Made by a program: the position numbers and the translations under genes. Source: Clostridiales bacterium (lineage in GTDB: Bacteria; Bacillota; Clostridia; Oscillospirales; Oscillospiraceae). From it: a DNA stretch of 64,000 nucleotides. Below are positions 52,420-60,723 of this stretch, in pieces. The notes under the pieces were generated by a model. The model was not told the origin of the DNA. It ran no database searches and saw nothing but the letters and a program-made list of their open reading frames with translations. The stretch lies in assembly GCA_029265405.1 (NCBI GenBank), contig JAJUJI010000006.1, positions 1 through 64,000 of the forward strand, in the 5' to 3' direction. Numbering within the stretch: the stretch's first letter is position 1; each line of letters starts with the position of its first letter.

Positions 52420-53970
52420 ATGGACAGGCTGCGCGCATGGGCGCTGAAAAACGATATAAAGGCGGCCGCGGCGCTTATTTTATTGGGGGCCGCGCTGAGG
52501 CTTTTATTCATAGGCGCCTTTCCTCCCGGCCTGAACCAGGACGAGGCGTCGGCGGGATACGAGGCCTGGTCGCTCCTCAACTACGGAATGGACAGGAACG
52601 GCTGCCCCTGGCCCGTGCTTTTCGTCTCCTGGGGCAGCGGGCAGAACGCGCTGTATTCCTATCTGTCCATACCCTTTATCGCGCTGCTGGGCCTCAACGA
52701 GGCATCGCTGCGGCTTCCGATGGCACTGACGGGCAGCCTTGCGCTGCTTGTGTTCTGGCTTATGGCAAGACGGGCGCGCGGAAGAGCCTTCGCGCTTTGG
52801 GCGCTGCTTCTGCTCGCCGTTAATCCCTGGCATGTTTTGGCCTCGCGCTGGGCGCTCGAGAGCAATCTTCTGCCCTTCATGCTGCTGCTGGGCACGTATT
52901 TCCTTACGCTGGCGGAGGAAAGGCCGCCCATGCTGCTCGCTTCGGCGGCGGCGTTCGCCCTGGCGCTCTACGCCTACGGAGCGGCCTTTATTTTCCTGCC
53001 CTTTTATCTGGCGGCAGCCAGCGCCGTTTTGCTGCGCCGCAAAGCGGTCGGACTTCGCTGGTATTTTGCCGCCCTGGCGATATTTCTCCTTATAGCCTTT
53101 CCCATAGCCTTATGCGATGCGCGCAACGCGCTGGGCCTTGGGCAGACAAGCATATTAGGGCTGACCCTGCCGAAGCTGACTGAAACAAGGCAAAGCGCCG
53201 TGACGGTTTTCGGCGGCGGCGGAGCAGGGAGGGCGCTTCGAAATTTACTGAGCTTTATGGCCGTGCTTGCCGCACAGAGCGACGGGCTGCCGTGGAACAG
53301 CGCCGGGCCCTTCGGCCTGCTTTACGGGCCGCTCGGCATGGCGGCCGTCCTGCTTGGCCTTGCCTGCCGCATGCGGGCGCTGCTTAAAAAGGAAGCCGGC
53401 AAAGGCGAAATTTATATCCTGCTGGCTCTTCCGTCCTTCCTTGCCGCCTCATTTTTCATAGATCCTAACGTAAACAGGATGAACATGGCCTTTCTTCCGC
53501 TGATATGGCTTCAGGCGGAGGGGGCCTATGCGGCCGCGAGGCTGTCCGGCTTTCTGCGTACCGCCTTGGCCGCTGCTGTGCTGCTTGCGGGAGCTGCGTT
53601 TACGAGATACTACTTTACCGCTTACGCTGAAGCCGTAGCGCCCTGCTTCCACGAGGGCTTGGGCGAGGCCCTGGCATTTGCCGAAGCTTATGCGGAGGAC
53701 GAACCGGATTTGGACGCGATATGGGTGACCGACAAAGTTAACATGCCGTATATCTATGTCCTTTTTAATATGGAATACCCGACAAGGGATTTTATCGATT
53801 CGGTAGAGTATGTCAATCCCGATGGCGCTTTCCGCCGGGCGAGCTCCTTTGGCAGATTCAGCTTCGGAGGCGAGCCTCCGGAAAACGCGCTGTGCATATT
53901 TGAGGCCTCCGACGCCGAAGCTATGGACGCCCTTGGAATATTCGGAGGCTACGCGGTTGTCAAAAGATAG
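52420..53970 (+). CDS. GT39/ArnT-like membrane glycosyltransferase
   Basis: The 516-residue protein has about 10-12 hydrophobic helices and, after the first, the motif FPPGLNQDEASAGYEAW, whose acidic pair is the expected catalytic/metal site in the first outer loop of GT39/GT83 (PMT/ArnT-type) enzymes. These move a sugar from a lipid-linked donor to protein or lipid on the outer face. GGAGCGGGA precedes the ATG. The C-terminal part (from about 410) is soluble and acidic. The acceptor is unknown; the surface protein nearby is one thought. Confidence 0.82.
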   Translation: MDRLRAWALKNDIKAAAALILLGAALRLLFIGAFPPGLNQDEASAGYEAWSLLNYGMDRNGCPWPVLFVSWGSGQNALYSYLSIPFIALLGLNEASLRLPMALTGSLALLVFWLMARRARGRAFALWALLLLAVNPWHVLASRWALESNLLPFMLLLGTYFLTLAEERPPMLLASAAAFALALYAYGAAFIFLPFYLAAASAVLLRRKAVGLRWYFAALAIFLLIAFPIALCDARNALGLGQTSILGLTLPKLTETRQSAVTVFGGGGAGRALRNLLSFMAVLAAQSDGLPWNSAGPFGLLYGPLGMAAVLLGLACRMRALLKKEAGKGEIYILLALPSFLAASFFIDPNVNRMNMAFLPLIWLQAEGAYAAARLSGFLRTALAAAVLLAGAAFTRYYFTAYAEAVAPCFHEGLGEALAFAEAYAEDEPDLDAIWVTDKVNMPYIYVLFNMEYPTRDFIDSVEYVNPDGAFRRASSFGRFSFGGEPPENALCIFEASDAEAMDALGIFGGYAVVKR

Positions 53971-54008
53971 GCTTGCGGTTATAATGAATGGTCGAGGTGA
54001 ACGAAAGA

Positions 54009-54878
54009 TTGTCAAATGAAATAAAGGACCTGCGCCTTGCGGTGCTGATAGACGCGGACAACGCCCCTCGGGACAGCCTGAAGGCCATAATGGCCGAGGC
54101 GGCGATATACGGTACGCCGACGATTAAAAGGATATACGGCGACTGGACATCCCCTAATATAGGAGGCTGGAAGGCCGCCCTGCTGGAAAACGCCGTTACG
54201 CCCATACAGCAGTACAGCTATACCACCGGCAAAAATTCAACCGACTCGGCCATGATTATTGACGCGATGGACATCCTGTACGGCGGAAAGGTGGACGGCT
54301 TTTGCATCGTGTCCAGCGACAGCGATTTTACAAGGCTTGCCCTGCGTCTTAGGGAGGCCGGGATGAAGGTGATAGGCATGGGCGAAAAGAAAACGCCGGC
54401 CCCCTTCATAGCGGCCTGCGACAAGTTCATATATATAGAAGTGATAAGGGCCGCGTACGGACCCGAGGCGGCCGAAAAGACGGAGCAGAGCCCGAAGCAT
54501 GCGCAAAGCCCGAAGCAGCCGGCCGCAAAGCAGCCCAGGCAGCAGGCAAAGAGGCCCCAGCCCGCCCCGAACGCAAGCCAAAGGCCGAAAGCCGACGCGC
54601 AGGCCGAGCCGGAGGCTCAGTCCTCGGGACGGGTGCCGGAATCCGTCATCAAGCTAATAGCCGACTCGGTTGCCGATATCGCCGACGAGGACGGCTTTGC
54701 CTTCATGGGAGAGCTTGGAAACCTGCTTCTTAAGAAGCAGCCGGATTTCGACCCGCGCAACTTCGGCTTCAGGAAGCTGACCACCCTTATACGGTCCATA
54801 GGGCGGTTTGAAATAGACGTCCGCCAAACGGGCGACGCAAACATCAAGCATATATATTTAAGGGATAAGGAGAGCTGA
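54009..54878 (+). CDS. NYN-domain ribonuclease with C-terminal OST-HTH/LOTUS domain
   Basis: The 289-residue protein has an N-terminal NYN (PIN-like) domain with LAVLIDADNAPRD near residues 10-22, GKNSTDSAMIIDAMDIL, and FCIVSSDSDFTRLALRLRE, giving the acidic metal site. A Gln/Pro/Lys-rich linker (about 160-200) leads to an OST-HTH/LOTUS RNA-binding domain. It should be an RNA-binding nuclease of the LabA/DUF88 type. TTG 54009 is taken because GAGGTGA lies 8 bases upstream; ATG 53988 has no site and would overlap it. Its stop overlaps the next ATG. Confidence 0.88.
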   Translation: MSNEIKDLRLAVLIDADNAPRDSLKAIMAEAAIYGTPTIKRIYGDWTSPNIGGWKAALLENAVTPIQQYSYTTGKNSTDSAMIIDAMDILYGGKVDGFCIVSSDSDFTRLALRLREAGMKVIGMGEKKTPAPFIAACDKFIYIEVIRAAYGPEAAEKTEQSPKHAQSPKQPAAKQPRQQAKRPQPAPNASQRPKADAQAEPEAQSSGRVPESVIKLIADSVADIADEDGFAFMGELGNLLLKKQPDFDPRNFGFRKLTTLIRSIGRFEIDVRQTGDANIKHIYLRDKES

Positions 54879-55723
54879 TGCCGAGGAAGCTTGTTGGAAT
54901 CGCGGCGGCAATACTCCTGGCCACGGTTCTCCTTTCGCTGTATATAAGCAACTACCGCTTAAAGCTGAGCCGGTATTCGGTGTCGTCCCCGGATATCCCC
55001 GCATCCTTCGACGGGTTCAGGATAGCGCAGATATCCGATCTGCACGGGAGGAGTCTGAATAAGAAAATACTGAAGGCCATAAAGGAGGCGGAGCCTCATA
55101 TAATCGTCGCCACGGGCGACCTTCTGGACGACGAAGCCCAGTGGTCCTCGGTTGCGGAGCTTTTAAGGGAAATGGTCAAGCGCGCTCCCGTTTATTATGT
55201 GACCGGCAATCACGAATGGGCGCATTTCGATACGGAGGAGCTGCTGGACAGGATAGAGGCCTGCGGCGTGACCGTGCTGAGAAACGAATACGCCGTGCTG
55301 AAGGTGGGCGTTGATAGGATAATACTGGCCGGCATAGACGATCCGAACGGGTACGCGGATATGAAAACGCCGTCGGAGCTTGCCGCGGAAATCCGCGATG
55401 CCGAGGGCGCGGCCTTTTCAATACTGCTTTCCCACCGGCCCGACGGCTTTGAGGAATACGCCGGACTGGGCTTCGATTTGATATTGAGCGGCCACGTGCA
55501 CGGGGGACTGGTGAGGCTGCCCGTCATTGGCGGCCTGTTCAGTCCCGGAATGGAGCTGCTTCCGAAATACTCCGGCGGTATCTACTGCTTTACATACAAA
55601 GATACGGAGGGCTGTGACAGAACCGGCCGCCTCGTCGTTTCAAGAGGCCTTTCAGGCGCCGTCGGCATACCCAGGCTCTTCAACAGTCTGGATGTCCCGC
55701 TTGTCACACTGAGAAAAAAATAA
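54878..55723 (+). CDS. YkuE-like membrane-anchored metallophosphoesterase
   Basis: The 281-residue protein has an N-terminal TM helix (about 5-24) and a calcineurin-like domain with ISDLHGRSL, VATGDLLDD, VTGNHEWAH, LLSHRPDGF and GHVHGG. YkuE and LpxH-like relatives hydrolyse phosphoesters of lipids or wall precursors outside the membrane. It is coupled to the NYN gene by an ATGA overlap. Whether the two work together is not known. Confidence 0.92.
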   Translation: MPRKLVGIAAAILLATVLLSLYISNYRLKLSRYSVSSPDIPASFDGFRIAQISDLHGRSLNKKILKAIKEAEPHIIVATGDLLDDEAQWSSVAELLREMVKRAPVYYVTGNHEWAHFDTEELLDRIEACGVTVLRNEYAVLKVGVDRIILAGIDDPNGYADMKTPSELAAEIRDAEGAAFSILLSHRPDGFEEYAGLGFDLILSGHVHGGLVRLPVIGGLFSPGMELLPKYSGGIYCFTYKDTEGCDRTGRLVVSRGLSGAVGIPRLFNSLDVPLVTLRKK

Positions 55724-55730
55724 ATCGCAG

Positions 55731-55770
55731 ACGCCTCCCTCGGCCTATGCTGCCGAGGGGGGCGTTTTAT
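55731..55770 (+). terminator. Terminator after the NYN-phosphoesterase operon
   Basis: ACGCCTCCCTCGG pairs with CCGAGGGGGGCGT around a short loop, followed by TTTAT. Confidence 0.8.
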
Positions 55771-55833
55771 ATGCTCCCGCAGCTCCCCTGGCATGGGTAT
55801 AGTCTAAATACGGCGCATATTTGCCTTTACACA

Positions 55834-55861
55834 TTGCTTTAAGGCGCAGGCCTGATATAAT
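55834..55861 (+). promoter_or_regulatory. Promoter of the LacI-type regulator gene
   Basis: TTGCTT (55834-55839) and TATAAT (55856-55861) are 16 bases apart, 25 bp before the GTG start. Confidence 0.5.
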
Positions 55862-55886
55862 TGAATAAAAAACGAGGGGAATAGAT

Positions 55887-56903
55887 GTGACTATATACGA
55901 TATAGCCAGGAAGGCGGGCGTGTCGCCCAGCACAGTTTCCAGGGTGCTGAACGAAAAGCCGGGCATAAGCCGCCAAACCAGGGAGCGTATAAAAGGCCTG
56001 TTGGAGGCGTGCGGCTATGAGCCGAATTATGCTGCCAGAGGGCTGTCGGAGCGGTCCTCCAAGACGATAGGGCTTCTTATAGCCGACATTCGCCTTGCCT
56101 ATTATTCGACGGGTATTCAAATCATCTCCGAAGGAATGGCAAGGCGCGGGTATTGCTGCATCATTTTAAATACCGGCGTCGATGAGGCGAGCAGGGCGGA
56201 ATACATCAGAATCATCCGCCGCAGGCAGGTGGAGGGCGCCATACTTATCGGCTGCGCCTACCAAAACGACAGCGTGGAGGCCGCCATAGCCAAGTACATG
56301 CCGGACACTCCGGTCTTTATCGTCAACGGCTGCCTCGGCCTCGACAATGTGTACGGCGTCCTGTCCGATGAAAGGAGCGGCTCGGAAAAATGCGCCGCCT
56401 TGCTTCTCAAGCAGGGCTGCTCCCGTTTCGCCTTTGTATCCGGCACCGCCACCATAAGCTCTTCCTCCAAGCTGGAGGGATTCCGAGAGGGCCTGGCCAA
56501 GGGAGGAATAACCGAGCTCGGCGTTTACAGGTGCAGGGACGACCATTTTGACCCTTATTATGTAACCCAGCGGCTTATAAAGGAGCGTCCGGATACTGAT
56601 GCGATTTATTATTCCTCGGACTGCTTTGCCGCGCCCGGCGTAAGGGCGCTTCTGGACGGCGGCAGGCGCATACCCGAGGAGATAAAAGTGATAGGCGGCG
56701 ACGATTCAATTTTTGCCTACATATCAAATCCGAAAATAACGACGCTCGACAGCAAAATCGACGAGCTGTGCCGTCTTGCCTGCGCCAATCTGGCCGACCT
56801 GCTGGACGGGAAGCCCGTTCCGAAGCGGATTGTTATCCCGACGGACATAATAGAGCGGGAAACGACCGGCCCTATTCGCCCTATGCAATGGCCATATCTA
56901 TGA
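55887..56903 (+). CDS. LacI-family transcriptional regulator
   Basis: The 338-residue protein has the N-terminal helix-turn-helix and hinge (TIYDIARKAGVSPSTVSRVL; YEPNYAARGL) and a periplasmic-binding-type ligand domain (IGLLIADIRLAYYSTGIQII; FAFVSGTATISSSS; VIGGDDSIFAYI). Such proteins bind a sugar and leave their operator. The start is GTG with GAGGGG 8 bases upstream. A large inverted repeat of LacI type lies 77 bp downstream, at the promoter of the third solute-binding gene, its likely target. Confidence 0.94.
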   Translation: MTIYDIARKAGVSPSTVSRVLNEKPGISRQTRERIKGLLEACGYEPNYAARGLSERSSKTIGLLIADIRLAYYSTGIQIISEGMARRGYCCIILNTGVDEASRAEYIRIIRRRQVEGAILIGCAYQNDSVEAAIAKYMPDTPVFIVNGCLGLDNVYGVLSDERSGSEKCAALLLKQGCSRFAFVSGTATISSSSKLEGFREGLAKGGITELGVYRCRDDHFDPYYVTQRLIKERPDTDAIYYSSDCFAAPGVRALLDGGRRIPEEIKVIGGDDSIFAYISNPKITTLDSKIDELCRLACANLADLLDGKPVPKRIVIPTDIIERETTGPIRPMQWPYL

Positions 56904-56955
56904 CCGAATTTTTATGGAAAGTTGTTAAAAGACACGGTTTTAACTCCGCTGTATA

Positions 56956-57021
56956 TTGACTTTTGCTTAAAATTATGTTAATACTTGTGCAACCGGTTGG
57001 CGCAACCGGTTGCACAAGTAT
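56956..57021 (+). promoter_or_regulatory. LacI-type operator over the promoter of solute-binding protein 3
   Basis: Arms of about 19 bases (ATACTTGTGCAACCGGTTG at 56981-56999 and its mirror ending at 57021) form a near-perfect inverted repeat. Each arm itself contains a palindromic CAACCGGTTG core, the usual LacI-family half-site pair. The repeat covers the -10 box (TAATAC 56979-56984, with TTGACT at 56956-56961). Binding would block transcription. Confidence 0.85.
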
Positions 57022-57036
57022 TGCTAGGAGGTAACT

Positions 57037-58803
57037 ATGAAAAGAGCATTGGCTTTTGTTTTCGCAGCTGCGCTTATCCTTGCGCTGTTCTCCGGCTGCG
57101 GAGGAAAAAACAGCTCGGGCGGCGGCACGAACGCCGGAAACGCGGGCGGCGGCGCGTCTGTGCAAAACACCTCGCAGCCTGAGGGCGGTAAAGAGGCTCA
57201 GGCCGAGGAGAATTCTCCCTACAAGCTGGCAAAGGGCAAGTTTAAAGCCGATGAAAACGGCTTTGCAACCGAAAAATACGAATACCCGCTGCCCCTTTCC
57301 ACTACGGACGAGGTGCTGACCTTTTGGACCACCTGCTGGATGCCCTCGCTGCTCCCGGAGGGAGGCTACGGCGCCATGGAGCTGCCTAAGGAGGACGAAA
57401 AGCTCACCGGCGTTCATATTGAATACAGCACGGTAACGGGCGAAACTCGGGCGGAAAACTTTGCGGCCCTTCTTGCGGCCGACGATCTTTGCGATCTAAT
57501 GGCCAGCGGAATGTATTTCTATAATGGCACGGTGCGCGAGGCCATATATGATGAGGGATATTTCGTAAACATTTACGACTACAGAGATTATGCGCCGAAC
57601 TATTTCTATGAGGCGGTCAATAAGAATCCCGACGACAAAACGACGCGCGCCGGGGTGTTTTATGATCCGACCACGGTTTACGCTTTCTTCGCCATGGGGA
57701 CGGAGCCCGTTATACAGCTCGGAAGCACCATTAGGGCCGACTGGCTGGACGAGCTCGGCATCAAGAGGGACGATATAGTAACCTTCGACGATTTTGAGGA
57801 CGTGCTGTATCAGTTCAAGGTGGCGTACAATTCGCCCGGTCCCTGGGGTATGCTGAACGTTGTGGACATGAGCGGCTCATATACGCTCAACGCCTTCGAC
57901 ACCGAGCCCTATGTCAACAGCAGCAAGCTCAGCCCAATATACCAGATCAACGGCAAGGCCACTATGGCGAACATAGGCGCAAACGACCTTGAGCTTGTAA
58001 AATTCCTCAACGACTGCTACGGCAAAGGCCTCATTCATCCCGACTGGCAGAGCAAGGCCACAAACGGCGATTACAAGGTCAACCGCACGAACAACGAGAT
58101 AGGCTATGTGGCCACCAATCCCACGGGCACCGCCGAATATGCCTCGGAAAGCTCGGATCCGGACTGCTACTGGCTGCCCCTGCATAAGCTCCTTCGCACC
58201 GAGGGGCAAACGATACATGTGGGCGCGCAGATATCCAGGCTGACCTACGGCCACACCTGCATAAGCGCGTCCTGCGAGAATATACCCCTGGCGGTCACCT
58301 GGTGCGACTGGCGCTACAGCGACGCCGGCAGCTTCCTCTACAGCTACGGAGTGCAGGGCGTGACCTGGGACTATGACGAAAACGGAAAAGTCAGGCTTTC
58401 GGAGTTTGTCACCAACAACCCCGCCGGCGTCGGCATGGACTGGGTGATGATAGTCTATACCCTCAACCAGCTCACAGAGGGAGGCCTTGAGGACGTAAAC
58501 AGGAAATACGCTTACAAGGGCGCGGAGGAGCTTGCAAAAATGAACGCCTATTGGAGCGATTTCAAGTATGACGGCGCATACGAGTGGCCAGCGGACCTGA
58601 AGCTTACCGACGAGCAGTCCAACGAGGTATCGGCCCTGTCTGGCGATGTCGCCACATACATAGCGGAAAATTACGTGGGCTTTATCGACGGCTCCGTACC
58701 CCTGAGCACCTGGGACAGCTATGTATCGCAGGCCATGTCGGCGGGCGCCGAAAGGATCCTTGCCATATATCAGGAGGCTTTGGATAAATACAACGCCGCG
58801 TAA
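57037..58803 (+). CDS. Extracellular solute-binding lipoprotein (paralogue 3)
   Basis: The 588-residue protein has a lipoprotein signal peptide with lipobox LFSGC, a Gly/Asn-rich linker, then the same LipO/YtcQ-type domain as the two other copies; its opening KLAKGKFKADENGFATEKY is close to that of paralogue 1. CENIPLAVTWCDWRYSDAG lies near residue 410. AGGAGG lies before the ATG. It is directly under the operator described above, so probably induced by a sugar or sugar acid. Again no permease is adjacent. Confidence 0.94.
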   Translation: MKRALAFVFAAALILALFSGCGGKNSSGGGTNAGNAGGGASVQNTSQPEGGKEAQAEENSPYKLAKGKFKADENGFATEKYEYPLPLSTTDEVLTFWTTCWMPSLLPEGGYGAMELPKEDEKLTGVHIEYSTVTGETRAENFAALLAADDLCDLMASGMYFYNGTVREAIYDEGYFVNIYDYRDYAPNYFYEAVNKNPDDKTTRAGVFYDPTTVYAFFAMGTEPVIQLGSTIRADWLDELGIKRDDIVTFDDFEDVLYQFKVAYNSPGPWGMLNVVDMSGSYTLNAFDTEPYVNSSKLSPIYQINGKATMANIGANDLELVKFLNDCYGKGLIHPDWQSKATNGDYKVNRTNNEIGYVATNPTGTAEYASESSDPDCYWLPLHKLLRTEGQTIHVGAQISRLTYGHTCISASCENIPLAVTWCDWRYSDAGSFLYSYGVQGVTWDYDENGKVRLSEFVTNNPAGVGMDWVMIVYTLNQLTEGGLEDVNRKYAYKGAEELAKMNAYWSDFKYDGAYEWPADLKLTDEQSNEVSALSGDVATYIAENYVGFIDGSVPLSTWDSYVSQAMSAGAERILAIYQEALDKYNAA

Positions 58804-58815
58804 AAGAATGAAGAC

Positions 58816-58862
58816 AAGGCTCTTCCTCTTTCTATGGAAGGGAGAAGAGCCTTCTTTTTTTC
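58816..58862 (+). terminator. Terminator after solute-binding protein 3
   Basis: AAGGCTCTTC pairs with GAAGAGCCTT around an 18-base loop with partial pairing, followed by a run of seven T. Confidence 0.85.
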
Positions 58863-58946
58863 CTTAGCCGAAGCTTTGCTGCTTTAATTTCACAGCGTGA
58901 TAAGCTATAATAAAAATAGATTATTTTTGTGGGAGGATGACGCGAG

Positions 58947-59438
58947 ATGACGAAAGAGGAGATACTAGACCTGGTCGGCAGGACAGCCAGGGAGGCTCAA
59001 ATAAGGGACGACGTGTGCTCAAGGAGCCTCCTCGTCGGCCTGAAGGCATATTTCGACTTCATACCCGACGAGCTGATAAAGGCCTCGCTCTCGCTCTGCG
59101 GCGGAGCGGGCGCCAGCAGCGGGAGCTGCGGCACCTATACCTGCGGCCTTCTTGCCATAGGGCTGAAATACAACGCGCCTCTGGACGAGGAGCTGAAGAA
59201 TCCGGAGCTGCAAGGCGCGGGGGTGTCCAAGTTCATGGAATACAGGGACAGGTACCTGAAGGAGATGGGAACGACGCTTTGCCCCGAATTTCAAAAAAAA
59301 GTGTTCGGCCGCACTTATATTTTTACAAATCCGGCCGATTGCGAGGAGTATTGGAAGGTTGCCGACCACAATGTCAAGTGCGCGGACGTGGTGGAAAAGG
59401 CGGCCAGGCTTACCGCCGAGATGCTGCTGGAAGACTGA
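58947..59438 (+). CDS. C_GCAxxG_C_C family redox protein
   Basis: The 163-residue protein has the family signature around SLCGGAGASSGSCGTYTC plus further Cys residues (Cys24, TLCPEF, DCEEYW, VKCADV). The family is thought to be redox-active or metal-binding, and its members often sit beside anaerobic catabolic genes. GGGAGGATG lies before the ATG. It is 32 bp upstream of the first enolase-superfamily gene and probably cotranscribed with it. Confidence 0.88.
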   Translation: MTKEEILDLVGRTAREAQIRDDVCSRSLLVGLKAYFDFIPDELIKASLSLCGGAGASSGSCGTYTCGLLAIGLKYNAPLDEELKNPELQGAGVSKFMEYRDRYLKEMGTTLCPEFQKKVFGRTYIFTNPADCEEYWKVADHNVKCADVVEKAARLTAEMLLED

Positions 59439-59470
59439 GCGCATATTTAATGGGAGACTGAAGCGGCATA

Positions 59471-60661
59471 ATGAAAATTACAAAAATAGAGGCGTTTCAA
59501 TTCAGGTGCGACGTGGCCATACCGAACAAGCCGGTCGGCTGCCGCATATATACGGACGAAGGGCTTTACGGCGACGGCGAGGGCTCCATGTCCTACGGGA
59601 CCGGCTCGGAAGGAGCCTTCGGCATGATAGAAGCCCTTTCCCGCCTGGTGCTCGGCATGGATCCGCTGGACAACGAGGTCATTTGGGACAAGCTGCACAG
59701 GAGCACCTTCTGGGGCCAGAACGGGGGGCCGGCCGTATTTTCGGGCATAAGCGCCATCGACACCGCTCTCTGGGATATTAAGGGGAAGTATTTCGGCGTT
59801 CCCCTTTACAGGCTGCTCGGAGGCAAGCAGCGCCAGGAGCTGCGCTGCTACGCAAGCCAGCTCCAGCACGGGTTCAGGGGGTACCACGATTTCGCTTACG
59901 ACACCGAAAAATACCGGGAGGTGTCCAAGTACGCGGTAAGCCTCGGCTACGACGCGATAAAAATTGACTTTCTCACCTTCGACCGCGACCCCTCGAAGCG
60001 CCTGACCAACGAGCATAGGAGGGGTCCCATGAGCCCCTATTACATCCAGCTTGCGGAGGAGCGGGTGGCTGCAGTCAGGGAGGCGGTGGGCCCAAACGTG
60101 GATATAATCATTGAAAACCATTCGAATCTCGACGCGCTCTCGGCCGTCCAGTTCGGAAGGGCAGCCGAAAAATACAACATATTCTTTTTTGAAGAGCCGA
60201 ACACGCCTTCGCCCAAAACCGCCAAATATATTAAGGAGAACATGAACATTCCTATTGCAAACGGGGAGCGAATTTATTCAAGGTGGCAGTATCTGCCCTA
60301 TTTTGAGGACATGTCCATACAGGTTGCCCAGCCGGACCTGACAAGCTGCGGAGGCGTTACGGAAGGGAAGAAGATTTGCGACATGGCCCATACATATGAT
60401 ATAGCTGTGCAGCTCCACGTATGCGGCACGCCCCTGTCCACGGCGCTATCCCTCCATCTGGAATCCTGCATACCGAACTTTTTGATACACGAGCAGCACT
60501 GCGTATGCCTGCACCAGTATATTAAGGACCTTTGTGTACACGACTATCAGCCTGTAAACGGCAGATTTGCGACTCCCGAGCTGCCCGGCATCGGCAACGA
60601 ATGGTCGGAAAAGGCCATGGCGGAGGCCCTGCGCAGGGTTGAGATCAAGGCGGGCGCATAG
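59471..60661 (+). CDS. Mandelate racemase/muconate lactonizing enzyme family protein (copy 1)
   Basis: The 396-residue protein is an enolase-superfamily enzyme. The capping domain runs to about residue 120. The barrel has YDAIKIDF, metal ligands in DIIIENHS, FFEEPNTPSP and NGERIYSRW, and LHVCGTPLST with a candidate base His. This resembles sugar-acid dehydratases of the ManD/GlcD type. The substrate is not determined. Copy 2 follows, with long identical stretches. TGGGAG precedes the ATG by about 14 bases. Confidence 0.9.
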   Translation: MKITKIEAFQFRCDVAIPNKPVGCRIYTDEGLYGDGEGSMSYGTGSEGAFGMIEALSRLVLGMDPLDNEVIWDKLHRSTFWGQNGGPAVFSGISAIDTALWDIKGKYFGVPLYRLLGGKQRQELRCYASQLQHGFRGYHDFAYDTEKYREVSKYAVSLGYDAIKIDFLTFDRDPSKRLTNEHRRGPMSPYYIQLAEERVAAVREAVGPNVDIIIENHSNLDALSAVQFGRAAEKYNIFFFEEPNTPSPKTAKYIKENMNIPIANGERIYSRWQYLPYFEDMSIQVAQPDLTSCGGVTEGKKICDMAHTYDIAVQLHVCGTPLSTALSLHLESCIPNFLIHEQHCVCLHQYIKDLCVHDYQPVNGRFATPELPGIGNEWSEKAMAEALRRVEIKAGA

Positions 60662-60723
60662 ACAGCGGGCGGCCTCGGCAAATTTGCCGCCGGCTGCCGC
60701 GCGCCTGAAAGGACAGATTGCAT

